The notes: generated by a model not told the origin, from the sequence alone. DNA of 64,000 nucleotides from an uncultured bacterium (GCA_903864835.1 CAIPHK010000021.1:62001-126000), one strand, 5' to 3'; counted from the stretch's first letter, positions 26,694 to 35,671 are shown. Program-made: numbers and translations.

Positions 26694-27560
26694 TTACACA
26701 GTTTTTTTTGTTTCAGGAAGAGTGGGGAGCCCCAAGCTACTGTTGTAGGCCTGTTGTAGGGCGCGCGTCAACTCTCTTGACTTAATATTGGGGTATTTTT
26801 CCAGTTTATCAACAAGCACAATCCCTTTGAGTGAGCTTGTTAAAAACACTTCGTGGAATTCGTCTATATCGCTCAGTACGATCTCTTGCTCGCAGATGTC
26901 GACGTCAAATTCTTCAGCTTTTTCGAGAAGGTAACGACGGGTGACTCCCGGTAAAATATATTGGGATTTGGGTGTGAATAACACATTCCCTCGTGCAAAA
27001 AAGACGTTGGCGGTGGGGGTTTCTAACACGGTTTGTTTTTCGGAATATAAAATGACATCGTCGTAGGGGTCGCAGAGCGCTTTTTCGAGAATGTTTTTTA
27101 CGTACGATAGCATCTTGAATTGATCAATTTGAATTCTCTGGAAAGATTCCTGGCGAATTCCCAAATGAATGCCGATATTGGAGCGGGTTTGGGTCATTGG
27201 TCGAAGAATGACAAGTACCATGGGCCGGCCCATAACAATTCGATGAGTGCCGACTGGGCGATCCCCAGGGGTAACGTAGATATTGAGAATTGCGCCGTCT
27301 TCGATTTTATTTTGTTGGACAAGATCCACAATGATGTCTCTGATATGCGTCTGGGTTACGGCCAATTCAATCCCCATGATAATGGCGGACGATTGCAATC
27401 GTTCCCAATGTTTTTCAAAAAGGATCGGTTTTTTTTCGAAAATTCGCACGGTTTCGAATAGGCCATACCCGTATAGGAACCCGTAGTCGTCATAGGGAAA
27501 TGGTACCGACTGTGCGGGTCTTATTTTCTCTTGGTAATATACAAATGGGTAGAGATTCAT
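26694..27560 (-). CDS. Class IV PLP aminotransferase (PabC/branched-chain type)
   Basis: This 288-residue fold-type IV PLP enzyme has YGYGLFETVRIF near the N-terminus, KMLSYVKNILEKAL containing the Schiff-base lysine, TPTANVFFARGN and the C-terminal DEFHEVFLTSSLKGI. Family members include aminodeoxychorismate lyase (pabC), D-amino-acid and branched-chain aminotransferases. The GLFET(V/L)R signature and short length favour a lyase or D-amino-acid type over IlvE, but no residue settles it. It is divergent from hemL with overlapping 5' regions. Confidence 0.82.
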   Translation of the reverse strand: MNLYPFVYYQEKIRPAQSVPFPYDDYGFLYGYGLFETVRIFEKKPILFEKHWERLQSSAIIMGIELAVTQTHIRDIIVDLVQQNKIEDGAILNIYVTPGDRPVGTHRIVMGRPMVLVILRPMTQTRSNIGIHLGIRQESFQRIQIDQFKMLSYVKNILEKALCDPYDDVILYSEKQTVLETPTANVFFARGNVLFTPKSQYILPGVTRRYLLEKAEEFDVDICEQEIVLSDIDEFHEVFLTSSLKGIVLVDKLEKYPNIKSRELTRALQQAYNSSLGLPTLPETKKTV

Positions 27561-27638
27561 TGTGAGGTAACCTTATTAATAGGATACACATGTTTAAATT
27601 TACACGGTAGTGGGGCGATTTTTATGAGGAGAGATTCA

Positions 27639-28916
27639 ATGATGGAACAATCGCAGCGATTATATGATAAGGCTCAGACTATTTTGGTTGGAGGCGTAAA
27701 TAGCCCGGTTCGGGCATTCAAGAGTGTGGGGGGGACTCCCCTTTTTTTTAATCGCGGGTACGGCGCATATCTGACGTCTGCCGACGGGGACGATTATTTG
27801 GACTATGTGTTGTCATGGGGGCCGATGATTTTGGGACATGCAGATTCGGACGTCCTAGATGTTGTGACGAAGACCCTGCGCAATGGCGTGTCATTCGGGG
27901 CGCCGACGGAATTGGAAACGGTGTTAGCCCAGTTGGTTAACTCTTATTTCCCCTCGATGGAGCGGGTTAGGTTTGTTAATTCGGGAACAGAGGCATGTAT
28001 GAGTGCGATTCGTTTGGCACGGGGGTTTACCGGGCGAAAACGGATCGTTAAATTCGATGGGTGTTACCATGGCCATGCCGATTCTCTATTGGTTGCGGCG
28101 GGATCTGGGGGATTGACGTTGGGTACCCCGGATAGTGCTGGGGTTCTCCCAGAGTTAGCCCGTTACACAACGGTACTTCCTTATAACGATAGCGTTGCAT
28201 TGAGGCAGTGTTTTGCGGAAATAGGGTCTGAAATTGCAGCGGTCATTGTGGAGCCGGTTGCCGGGAATATGGGGGTGATCGTCCCCGATAGTTCGTTTCT
28301 GGTTACTTTGCGAGATCTCTGTACTGAGTTTGGGGCGCTGTTGATTTTTGACGAGGTAATGACGGGATTTCGAGTGAGCCTAAATGGGGCTCAAGGACTT
28401 TTTGGAATTACGCCTGATTTGACGTGTCTGGGCAAGGTGGTGGGTGGGGGGATGCCCTGCGCTGCTTATGGCGGTAGAGCGGATGTCATGATCCAGTTGT
28501 CGCCGTGTGGGCCTGTATATCAGGCGGGGACCTTGTCGGGGAATCCCGTAGCCATGGCATCGGGAATCGCAACGTTGTCAAAGCTAAAAGATACCCGTTT
28601 ATTTAACTCGGCGGTAGCCCATACTGACGCGTTGGTGTCGGGTTTGAGAGATCGTATTCAGCGGAAGGGTATCCCCGCCACTGTGGCCCACTGTGGGACG
28701 ATGTGGACGCTATTTTTTAATCCTGCCCCGGTGCGTAATTTAACCGACGCGATGGTCTCCGATCGACAACGCTTTGCCCGTTATTACCATGCGATGTTGG
28801 GTCAGAATGTCTATTTGGCTCCGTCCCAGTTTGAATCGAATTTTGTGTCGGCATGTCACGGGGCCCGTGAACTTGACCACATACTGAATGCATTTGATGT
28901 AGGTTTAGAGTCTTGA
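27639..28916 (+). CDS. hemL: Glutamate-1-semialdehyde 2,1-aminomutase
   Basis: This 425-residue class III PLP enzyme converts glutamate-1-semialdehyde to 5-aminolevulinate in the C5 haem pathway. It shows the GSAM opening LVGGVNSPVRAFKSVGG, the RFVNSGTEACMSAIRLARG phosphate-binding loop, IFDEVMTGFRVS and the LGKVVGGGMPCAAYGG lysine motif. The ATG at 27639 has GAGGAGA six bases upstream and gives standard length; the frame is open further upstream but that is not family sequence. It works with HemA at 38-39 kb. Confidence 0.96.
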   Translation: MMEQSQRLYDKAQTILVGGVNSPVRAFKSVGGTPLFFNRGYGAYLTSADGDDYLDYVLSWGPMILGHADSDVLDVVTKTLRNGVSFGAPTELETVLAQLVNSYFPSMERVRFVNSGTEACMSAIRLARGFTGRKRIVKFDGCYHGHADSLLVAAGSGGLTLGTPDSAGVLPELARYTTVLPYNDSVALRQCFAEIGSEIAAVIVEPVAGNMGVIVPDSSFLVTLRDLCTEFGALLIFDEVMTGFRVSLNGAQGLFGITPDLTCLGKVVGGGMPCAAYGGRADVMIQLSPCGPVYQAGTLSGNPVAMASGIATLSKLKDTRLFNSAVAHTDALVSGLRDRIQRKGIPATVAHCGTMWTLFFNPAPVRNLTDAMVSDRQRFARYYHAMLGQNVYLAPSQFESNFVSACHGARELDHILNAFDVGLES

Positions 28917-28985
28917 AAAGTCGGGAAGTTTTGGTTTGTGTTTCCAAACTATATTACAAGAATCGACCGTCCATTGAGGACTGGT

Positions 28986-29013
28986 TTTAAATTGGCTCAA
29001 GCTCATTTATAAT
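28986..29013 (+). promoter_or_regulatory. Candidate promoter of the motor module
   Basis: A perfect TATAAT (29008-29013) is preceded 16 bases upstream by a weak TTTAAA (28986-28991). The predicted start near 29020 lies ahead of a GAAGGGAG ribosome site and the ATG at 29041. It would drive the TPR/SPOR, FliF-FliG hybrid, motA and motB genes, which are separated by at most 36 bases. Confidence 0.45.
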
Positions 29014-29040
29014 GTGCCGATCCTGAAGGGAGTTTTAAGT

Positions 29041-30075
29041 ATGTCTGATTGTCGCTACCGACGTGCGGTATCTACTGTTTTTTTTATGTTGGGGGTAACG
29101 ACTTCTGTGGTAATCGCAGCGCCAGCAGCTCCGGTTGTAGCGCCTAAAATAGCGGTGCCATCACCACTTCGACAACAAGGTCAGGCAACAATTAATGTGG
29201 CGGTTCCCCTTACTGATGATGAGATTTTTCAGGTAGAACAGAAATATAAAGATGCGATGGCCGCAAAGAAATTTGACGAAGCGCTGCAGTTGTTGAGGAA
29301 ACTTCCCGAAACATCTATGTCTCGGCCGCGTCGTGCGGAGCGACAAATGTTAATGACATTTGAAGTGGTGGAGCAACGTATCGCGAGTTCGTCGTCGATG
29401 TTTGCCAAGGATGATGAATTGGACGACGCGACGCGTAAGACCGTTCAAAAACTATATAAAGAGGGCCAAAATGCCCTTATGGCTAATCAGAATGACCTTG
29501 GCCGTGATATTTTGATCCATATATTGTTTTTGCATCGACAGAATCTAAGGTCAAAAATTCTGTTGGAAGAAGCCCTGGATTTGAAGTCGGGGTCTTATAA
29601 GATTGAAAATATGGAGGCAAAGTATTGGAATAAATCCTCCATTAATTTTTATGGCGGAAATTACCAAGCGGCGGTAGAAGTTCTTCAGGCCTTGTCGTTT
29701 TTTGATAAAGATAATCCTACGGTCTATGAACGTATGGGCTCCTCTTATTACATGATGGGAGAGAAGGAAAAGGCGATTAGCGCGTGGAATACAGTATTGT
29801 TTCTGGATCCTACCGACAAAGACGTTGAAGAAATTATTAAAAAGACCCAAGAATTAATCGCAGAAGATAAAGAAGATGCAAAAAAGGAAAAGGCAAAGCC
29901 TAAGAATGCACAGAATGTTAATTTGGCTGAAACACAGTTGATGGGTAAATTTCCAAAACAGGACCAGGCGTACGAGTATGCGAATACATTGCGTAAGCAA
30001 GGTGTGGATGCCGTGGTGACAGAGGAAGATGATGGGAAGTGGGCGGTGCGTGTTCCAAAAAAAGGGTCGAAATAG
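29041..30075 (+). CDS. Secreted TPR protein with C-terminal SPOR-like domain
   Basis: This 344-residue protein begins with a signal peptide (about 1-26, ending VVIA/AP). A Pro/Ala-rich segment and TPR-like helices follow (YKDAMAAKKFDEALQLLRKL; MGSSYYMMGEKEKAISAWNTVL). The last 50 residues (LMGKFPKQDQAYEYANTL to GKWAVRVPK) have the SPOR pattern, which binds denuded peptidoglycan. It is the first gene of a run with the FliF-FliG hybrid, motA and motB, so it may help position a motor or its stators in the periplasm. SPOR assignment is by pattern. Confidence 0.7.
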   Translation: MSDCRYRRAVSTVFFMLGVTTSVVIAAPAAPVVAPKIAVPSPLRQQGQATINVAVPLTDDEIFQVEQKYKDAMAAKKFDEALQLLRKLPETSMSRPRRAERQMLMTFEVVEQRIASSSSMFAKDDELDDATRKTVQKLYKEGQNALMANQNDLGRDILIHILFLHRQNLRSKILLEEALDLKSGSYKIENMEAKYWNKSSINFYGGNYQAAVEVLQALSFFDKDNPTVYERMGSSYYMMGEKEKAISAWNTVLFLDPTDKDVEEIIKKTQELIAEDKEDAKKEKAKPKNAQNVNLAETQLMGKFPKQDQAYEYANTLRKQGVDAVVTEEDDGKWAVRVPKKGSK

Positions 30076-30093
30076 GAAAGGGTTGAGTGGGTT

Positions 30094-31569
30094 ATGATGC
30101 GCAATTTAGCGGTTAAGCTTTGGGGGGTTCTGTTGGTGGTTCTGATGCTGGGGATGCCAGCGTTTGCAAGTCCAGATGAAGTTGCGATCGAAGAACAAAT
30201 TGCAACACGGCTTCAACGATCTTTGGATGCGATATATGGCCCGAATAACTTCGTCGTTCGGGTGACGGTGTCGTTGTCTGCACCGAGTTACCAGGTGAGA
30301 TATACCGCTCAGTCCAAAGCCACAGTGACGGCAGAGCCCAAAAGTCAATCCAAAGTAAATATTATGCCTGGGTATCCGGTTATTCGGAATCTTGGGCCTG
30401 AAAATATGAAGCAAATGCCGTTCGACTCTGTAACGGCGTATGCTCGCCCTGAGATTCAGTCAACCGTTATTCATTTGTTGGTTAACAAGTCATTCCCCAA
30501 AGGCCAGGTCGGACGAGCCCAGTCGGTGATTAAGGAACTATTGGATTTTAAGGATGGTCGAGACAAAATTGAAGTGTCGTATAAACCGTTTATTGAACAA
30601 GCTGCGCCAGTTCAAAAGATTGAAATTGCAAATCAATCGGAGAAAATGTTTTCCCTGCAAAATATCTTTTATATGACATTTGCGGCGATTGCATTATTGT
30701 TTTTGTTGATTTACATCTTCTTCGCCAGTCGAACTGCCAAGAGCTTAAAGGGGTTAAGTGCGGTCGCCGCGTCGGCTGCGGGTGGATCCGGCGGTAGTGG
30801 AGGGGCAGGTCCTTCGATTAGTGTTAATCCGTCATTCGAATTGCCAAAAGGCGGTTCCGGTGGAGGTGATATCAAGATTTCAAATGCGCCTCCCGTAAAG
30901 CGGTATTTTGATTTTGTTTCCGATGACACCATTGAAAAATTGGTTTATTTGCTGAAAAAGGAAAATGTCGGGCCTGATAATCTGAGTTTGGTGGTTAGCT
31001 TTTTGCGCCCGGATTTGGCAGCGAAGCTCTTAGGGGCATTTGATGTTAAAACTCAGGCTGCAATATCGATGGCCATTATTGACCAGAAAATGGTTAATAG
31101 GGCGATGTTGGATAAGCTAGAGGCCCAAATAAAGGGAGCCATCGAATGTCTGACAGGCGGGGAGATTTCCTTTAAATCGATCTTTTCGTTTGTTTCAGGG
31201 TCTAATAAACGACAGCTGTTGGCGTTGCTCGAGAAGTCGTCGCCAGAAGGATATCGTCGCGTTCGGAATAACCTTATACTGTTCGACGATCTTGCGACGT
31301 TGGAAGATGATGAAATTAAAAATATCCTTTCTGAAGTCCGTGCAGAATTGTTTGCGGTGGCACTGGCGTCGGCAGATCCGAACTTGTATGATCGATTTGA
31401 TCACAATATGACGAAGAACTCTAAAGAGGTGATCTCGCAGTTTCTGGAAATTAAGGGGTCTACAATTGCGGCTGAAGAAGTTGAGCGGGCACAACAGACC
31501 ATATTGGAAGTGGCGATGCGGTTGGAGCGGGATGGGCGAATTAATATTTCTGGGAAGTTAAAGAAATAA
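30094..31569 (+). CDS. Hybrid FliF (C-terminal half)-FliG (middle and C-terminal domains) protein
   Basis: This 491-residue protein joins parts of two flagellar proteins. Residues 1-26 form a signal peptide. Residues 30-167 resemble the third ring-building motif and beta-collar of FliF (IYGPNNFVVRVTVSL; a GYP turn; FKDGRDKIEVSYKPF). A membrane helix spans 191-210, followed by a Gly/Ser-rich linker (215-265). Residues 270-355 match FliG middle domain (LVVSFLRPDLAAKLLGAF) and 360-490 match the FliG C-terminal torque domain (ILFDDLATLEDDEIKNILSEV, HNMTKNSKEVI, VERAQQTILEVAMRLE). The FliG part would be cytoplasmic and could face MotA, whose gene is 36 bases downstream. A separate complete fliF and a short fliG lie at 46-48 kb. 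Domain matches are strong; function is inference. Confidence 0.85.
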   Translation: MMRNLAVKLWGVLLVVLMLGMPAFASPDEVAIEEQIATRLQRSLDAIYGPNNFVVRVTVSLSAPSYQVRYTAQSKATVTAEPKSQSKVNIMPGYPVIRNLGPENMKQMPFDSVTAYARPEIQSTVIHLLVNKSFPKGQVGRAQSVIKELLDFKDGRDKIEVSYKPFIEQAAPVQKIEIANQSEKMFSLQNIFYMTFAAIALLFLLIYIFFASRTAKSLKGLSAVAASAAGGSGGSGGAGPSISVNPSFELPKGGSGGGDIKISNAPPVKRYFDFVSDDTIEKLVYLLKKENVGPDNLSLVVSFLRPDLAAKLLGAFDVKTQAAISMAIIDQKMVNRAMLDKLEAQIKGAIECLTGGEISFKSIFSFVSGSNKRQLLALLEKSSPEGYRRVRNNLILFDDLATLEDDEIKNILSEVRAELFAVALASADPNLYDRFDHNMTKNSKEVISQFLEIKGSTIAAEEVERAQQTILEVAMRLERDGRINISGKLKK

Positions 31570-31605
31570 ACGGCGTAATAACGTTAGTCTGACTAGGAGA
31601 TACCT

Positions 31606-32382
31606 ATGGGAATTGGATTGTATGTTGGGTTCGCGATTGTGGTGGTGGTTCTTGTTGAGCTAATTGGTGCCGACGCGAATGCTAAGCTTTTTTTGAGTAA
31701 AGAAGCTTCCATTGCGGTTTTTGGTGGGTTAGTTAGTGCTGCGTTGATTAATTTTCCAAAGAGCCAGATTGTTAAAATTGGAATGTGGGCTAAGGTTATT
31801 TTTCGGTCCCCTAAGAAAGATCTCCTTGAAGAAATTGTGTTGCTTCTCCGTTTATCGCGAAAGTTGAGTCGGGAAGGCCGTCCCGCGCTTGAGCCGGAGG
31901 TTGAGAAAATTCAGGATGGCTTTTTGAAGGCCGCGATGACCTTAGTTATGAACCGAGTCGATCCTCGTGAAATCAAAATTCTATTAAAAGAAATGATTGA
32001 GCAATCCCAAGGGCGGCATGAACAGGGAATTCATTTTTTTGAACAGATGGCAAAATATGCGCCGGGATTGGCGTTGATTGGGACGTTATCGGGGTTGGTT
32101 AAATTGTTGGCCAACGTATCCGATCCGAAGACCATCGGACCGAATATGGCGCTCGCATTGGTATGTACCTTTTATGGGGTTGCGATGTCTAATCTGATCT
32201 TTTTGCCCATGTCAGGTCGATTGAAGGTGTCGAGCCATGAAGAGTCGGTCCATAAGGAGCAGTTGGTTGAAGCCGTCGTAGCAATGGCCTCAGACGAACT
32301 TCCGATTGTCGTACAAGAAAAGCTATACATGTTACTAACCTCTAAAGATCGGTCACTCGTCGCCAAGCGACTTGAGGCGTAA
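31606..32382 (+). CDS. motA: Flagellar stator protein MotA
   Basis: This 258-residue inner-membrane protein forms the proton or sodium channel with MotB and drives rotation by acting on FliG. It has four hydrophobic segments: about 2-21, 34-50, and the pair at about 150-205 holding the conserved YAPGLALIGTLSGLVKLL and GPNMALALVCTFYGV with the two functional prolines. The cytoplasmic loop between segments 2 and 3 carries conserved charged residues (LLRLSRKLSREGRPALE). AGGAG lies just upstream of the ATG. It directly follows the hybrid FliF-FliG gene and precedes motB by 2 bases. Confidence 0.95.
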   Translation: MGIGLYVGFAIVVVVLVELIGADANAKLFLSKEASIAVFGGLVSAALINFPKSQIVKIGMWAKVIFRSPKKDLLEEIVLLLRLSRKLSREGRPALEPEVEKIQDGFLKAAMTLVMNRVDPREIKILLKEMIEQSQGRHEQGIHFFEQMAKYAPGLALIGTLSGLVKLLANVSDPKTIGPNMALALVCTFYGVAMSNLIFLPMSGRLKVSSHEESVHKEQLVEAVVAMASDELPIVVQEKLYMLLTSKDRSLVAKRLEA

Positions 32383-32384
32383 TA

Positions 32385-34205
32385 ATGGGAAAAAAGTTCC
32401 AAAACGAAGTTGAAAATTTTTATGTTTCATTTTCGGATTTGCTGTCACTCCTATTAATCTTTTTTGTCTATCTGTTTTCAATGTCGACAATTGATCCGGT
32501 TAAGTTTACAGAGTCATCGGAGTCGATCACAGAAGAGTTCGCAGAAAAAAAGCCTCCGGCAACGTCAGCTGCATTTGGGAAGTCCTCTCCCGATAAATCT
32601 GACCCGTCTAAGGCTGAGCCTCGGCCTGAGGCAGCTCCTGCAGAGGGGGCTAAAAAAACAATTGGCCAGACGGTTGATGATTTGATTGCCAAGGTTGTAT
32701 CTAAAGAAAATACAGAAAAAGACGCGAAGGGTGAGCCTAAGCCGGCTGGAAAAACGCAAGCTGCCGGCGATACCAGTGGTGAACAACGTGCAAAGATGGA
32801 GTCTGAAAATAAAGGAAAAGACGACGCTGGGAATCCTTCAACCTTCGGGAAATCTCAGTCGGTTGGTCAGAACGACGCGTCCAAATTCTCCAAAGAACAG
32901 CGTGAGGCGATCGCAGGCGGTGGCGAGCCGGTAAATGCCGGTAAGAACCAGACGGTTGGACAGAGCATTGGTCAAACGATTGATAAGCTCGTTGCTAAGG
33001 TGTTTTCTAAAGATAGTGTGCACAAAAGTGCAGCAGGGGAGCCCGCGCCGGCTGGAAAAAACCAACCGGATGGTTCTACAAGTGGTGACCAGCATGCCAA
33101 GCTGATTGCCGAAAAGAAGGAAAAAGAGGCGGCAGGGGATCCTGCAACTTCCGGAAAATCTCAGTCCGTTGGCCAGAATGACGCGGCCAAATTTTCCAAA
33201 GAGCAACATGAGGCGATTGCGGGGGGAGGCGAGCCTGCAACATCTGCTAAATCCCAGACAATCGGTCAGAGCATTGGCCAAACGATCGATAAGCTCGTTG
33301 CCAAGGTGTTTTCTAAAGATAGTGTGGAAAAAAGTGCGGCCGGGGAGCCAGCACCGGCTGGAAAGAACCAGCCGGATGGTTCTACAAGTGGTAACCAGAA
33401 TGCCAAGCTGATTGCCGAAAAGAAGGGGAAAGAGGCGGCGGGGGATCCTTCAACATCTGGAAAATCTCAGTCGGTAGGGCAGAACGACGCCGCAAAATTC
33501 TCTAAGGTGGAGCGAGAGGCTATTGCCGGCGGCGGCGAGCCTGCAGCGGCGGGTAAATCCCAGACAATCGGTCAAACGATCGATAAACTGGTGGCCAAGG
33601 TGTTTTCTAAAGATAGTGTGGAAAATGGGTCCGCCGGTGAATCTTCAACTGCAGGTAAACTTAAATCTACGGACGTGTCGCAAACCTCGGATGCGCCTGA
33701 GGATCGAAGCGCCCAGGGAATGTTGTCCGAGAAGCTGGCTCATTATGTCGAAAAAGAAAAGTTGGAAGGGCAAGTATCCGTTCATGTGGATCCGCGAGGC
33801 GTGAAGGTTGTGTTGGAGTCGCCCGTATTGTTTGAGTCCGGCAGTGCTGAATTGTCTTCTGAAGGGCGGCGGATCCTAATGAAGTTGGGGCCTGTGTTTA
33901 AGGAAGTCACAAATCCTGTGGTCATCGAAGGGCATACCGATAATGTCCCAGTGCATAATTCAATTTACGGCACTAATTGGGAGTTGTCGTTTCAGAGAAC
34001 ATTGTCAGTAATGAAGTTTTTTGTAGGGCAATTTAAATTTACCCCCAATCAACTGTCGGGAACCGGATATGGTGAATATCGTCCCCTGGTTCCTAATAGT
34101 TCTGATGCCAATCGTGCTAAGAATCGCCGAATAGAAATTACTATTCTTCGTGACTACGAGACGACCGGAGCCTCGCCTCGTGGGGTCGCTTCCACGGCTA
34201 AGTAG
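32385..34205 (+). CDS. motB: Flagellar stator protein MotB with long repeat linker
   Basis: This 606-residue protein is about twice the usual MotB length. The single N-terminal membrane helix contains the ion-binding aspartate D18 (SFSDLLSLLLIFFVYLF). About residues 90-432 consist of a hydrophilic Gly/Ala/Lys/Ser-rich tandem repeat of 102 residues. The C-terminal OmpA-like peptidoglycan-binding domain begins near residue 474 (LFESGSAELSSEG, EGHTDNVPV, NRAKNRRIEI). Known MotB proteins anchor stators to the wall; the repeat would extend the reach from membrane to peptidoglycan. Part of the same run as motA. Confidence 0.93.
   Translation: MGKKFQNEVENFYVSFSDLLSLLLIFFVYLFSMSTIDPVKFTESSESITEEFAEKKPPATSAAFGKSSPDKSDPSKAEPRPEAAPAEGAKKTIGQTVDDLIAKVVSKENTEKDAKGEPKPAGKTQAAGDTSGEQRAKMESENKGKDDAGNPSTFGKSQSVGQNDASKFSKEQREAIAGGGEPVNAGKNQTVGQSIGQTIDKLVAKVFSKDSVHKSAAGEPAPAGKNQPDGSTSGDQHAKLIAEKKEKEAAGDPATSGKSQSVGQNDAAKFSKEQHEAIAGGGEPATSAKSQTIGQSIGQTIDKLVAKVFSKDSVEKSAAGEPAPAGKNQPDGSTSGNQNAKLIAEKKGKEAAGDPSTSGKSQSVGQNDAAKFSKVEREAIAGGGEPAAAGKSQTIGQTIDKLVAKVFSKDSVENGSAGESSTAGKLKSTDVSQTSDAPEDRSAQGMLSEKLAHYVEKEKLEGQVSVHVDPRGVKVVLESPVLFESGSAELSSEGRRILMKLGPVFKEVTNPVVIEGHTDNVPVHNSIYGTNWELSFQRTLSVMKFFVGQFKFTPNQLSGTGYGEYRPLVPNSSDANRAKNRRIEITILRDYETTGASPRGVASTAK
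32655..33680 (+). repeat. 306-bp tandem repeat within motB
   Basis: Equivalent points (the codon for Gln before TIGQ or TVGQ) recur at 32949, 33255 and 33561, exactly 306 bases (102 codons) apart, with a more diverged first unit beginning near 32658 and a partial last unit ending near 33680. Units 1 and 4 lack a 12-base GQSI insertion. Shared blocks are GQTIDKLVAKVFSKDSV, GEPAPAGKNQPDGSTSG and GKSQSVGQNDAAKFSK. Nucleotide identity of units 2 and 3 is high, so the copies arose by recent in-frame duplication. Confidence 0.92.
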
Positions 34206-34215
34206 TTTTTTTATC

Positions 34216-35514
34216 TTACGAAAAAAGCCCGGAGTTTAAGAACTCTTCATTAGATTTTGTGTGTCGGAGAATTTTGATGAGTTCTTCGGTTGCGCTTTCA
34301 GAGTCGATGTTTTTTCTCAGGAGATATGCTTTTTTTAGTATAGTTTCATTGAGTAGTAATTCTTCTTTTCTTGTGCCTGAATTAACGATATCAATTGCCG
34401 GGAAAATTCTGCGATTGGCAAGTTTTCGATCCAAATGTAATTCCATATTGCCGGTACCCTTAAATTCTTCGTAGATGATGTCATCCATTCGGGATCCCGT
34501 ATCGACCAATGCGGTTGCAATAATGGTAAGACTACCTTCTTGTTCAATCTTGCGAGCTCCGCCAAAGAAGCGTTTAGGTTTGTGTAGCGAGCTGGGGTCT
34601 AAGCCTCCAGACAATGTGCGTCCCGATGGGGGTACAACTAAATTGTATGCACGGGCGAGTCGGGTAATGCTGTCGAGGAGGATTATTACGTCTTTTCCGC
34701 ATTCTACGAGTCGCTTGGCGCTGTCCAGGACGAGTTCAGATATCCGGACGTGCTGATCCGGGGGCTCGTCAAATGTTGAGTATATGACTTCGCCATTAAT
34801 CGATCGCTCCATGTCTGTCACTTCTTCAGGGCGTTCATCGATTAGGAGCACTTTAATAATGACTTCCGGATGGTTAATTGCGATGCTATTGGCAATTTCT
34901 TTTAATATGCTAGTTTTTCCGGCTTTTGGTGGCGACACGATAAGGCCTCGTTGCCCTTTTCCAATCGGGACTAACATATCCATAATTCTGCCGGAAATGC
35001 CCGACGCTTCGGTTTCAAGCTTGAGTTGTTCGTATGGATAAACCGGTACTAGGTTTGAAAATAGGGTTCGCTCTTTAATTCGTTCTGGGTCTTCCCAGTT
35101 AATGGCTTCTACCCGCAATAGGGAAAAATATCGTTCACCTTCCTTGGGGGGGCGGACCTGTCCTGAAATGGTATCGCCCGATGTAAGACTGAATCGTCGG
35201 ATTTGTGTTTGCGATACATAGATATCTTCGGAACTCGGGAGATAGTTGTTGGTCCTAAGAAATCCATATCCATCGGGGAGAATTTCAAGTACACCCCTTG
35301 CAAATATAAGTCCGTTGGATTCGGTTTTTGCCTGGAGCATTTTGAAGATAAGATCGTTTTTTTTGAGTTGCTTGTAGTCCGGAATTTGTAGATGGGTCGC
35401 CAGACTATGGAGATCCTTGAGATTGCTTTTTTGTAGTTCTACGATGTCTAGGTTGTCATCGTTTTCTAAAATTGCACGCTTCTCTACATCGGTCTTTGTT
35501 TTTCTTTTATCCAT
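34216..35514 (-). CDS. rho: Transcription termination factor Rho
   Basis: This 432-residue hexameric RNA helicase ends transcription at C-rich sites. It has the N-terminal SAP-like region (ELQKSNLKDLHSLATHLQI), the cold-shock-like RNA-binding domain (GVLEILPDGYGFLRTNNY), Walker A SPPKAGKTS, Walker B VLLIDERPEEVTDM and the DSITRLARAYN R/Q-loop region. An N-terminal charged stretch is short. Intrinsic terminators are hard to find in this window, which fits heavy use of Rho. The gene is convergent with motB. An AAGGAG lies about 14 bases before the ATG. Confidence 0.97.
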   Translation of the reverse strand: MDKRKTKTDVEKRAILENDDNLDIVELQKSNLKDLHSLATHLQIPDYKQLKKNDLIFKMLQAKTESNGLIFARGVLEILPDGYGFLRTNNYLPSSEDIYVSQTQIRRFSLTSGDTISGQVRPPKEGERYFSLLRVEAINWEDPERIKERTLFSNLVPVYPYEQLKLETEASGISGRIMDMLVPIGKGQRGLIVSPPKAGKTSILKEIANSIAINHPEVIIKVLLIDERPEEVTDMERSINGEVIYSTFDEPPDQHVRISELVLDSAKRLVECGKDVIILLDSITRLARAYNLVVPPSGRTLSGGLDPSSLHKPKRFFGGARKIEQEGSLTIIATALVDTGSRMDDIIYEEFKGTGNMELHLDRKLANRRIFPAIDIVNSGTRKEELLLNETILKKAYLLRKNIDSESATEELIKILRHTKSNEEFLNSGLFS

Positions 35515-35671
35515 GGGAATATAAGGCTCCTTTAACGCGGTAACCCTACATTCAACATTGAATGGATTGTCCCGACAAATAATCCGGCTGGGAAATGGGG
35601 TTAAATAGGATGTTAGGGGTTAAGTGGTTATGTACAAAAACGTACAGGGCAGGAAAGTTGAATATACAGGA
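35515..35671. other. Intergenic region between hemB and rho
   Basis: These 157 bases hold the end of the hem operon and the leader of rho (both minus strand). The stretch ahead of rho contains several GGGTTA-type repeats and a GTACAAAAACGTAC inverted repeat at 35631-35644. No gene or clear terminator is seen. Rho leaders are autoregulated in other bacteria, so this could be a Rho-sensitive leader. Confidence 0.3.

Noticed and set aside
32838-33281. Minus-strand open frame inside motB
   Set aside because: It is created by the tandem repeat of motB on the other strand; its Arg/Leu/Cys-rich composition shows it is a shadow.
34206-34240. Bidirectional terminator between motB and rho
   Set aside because: A T-run and A-run are present, but no convincing GC stem joins them.
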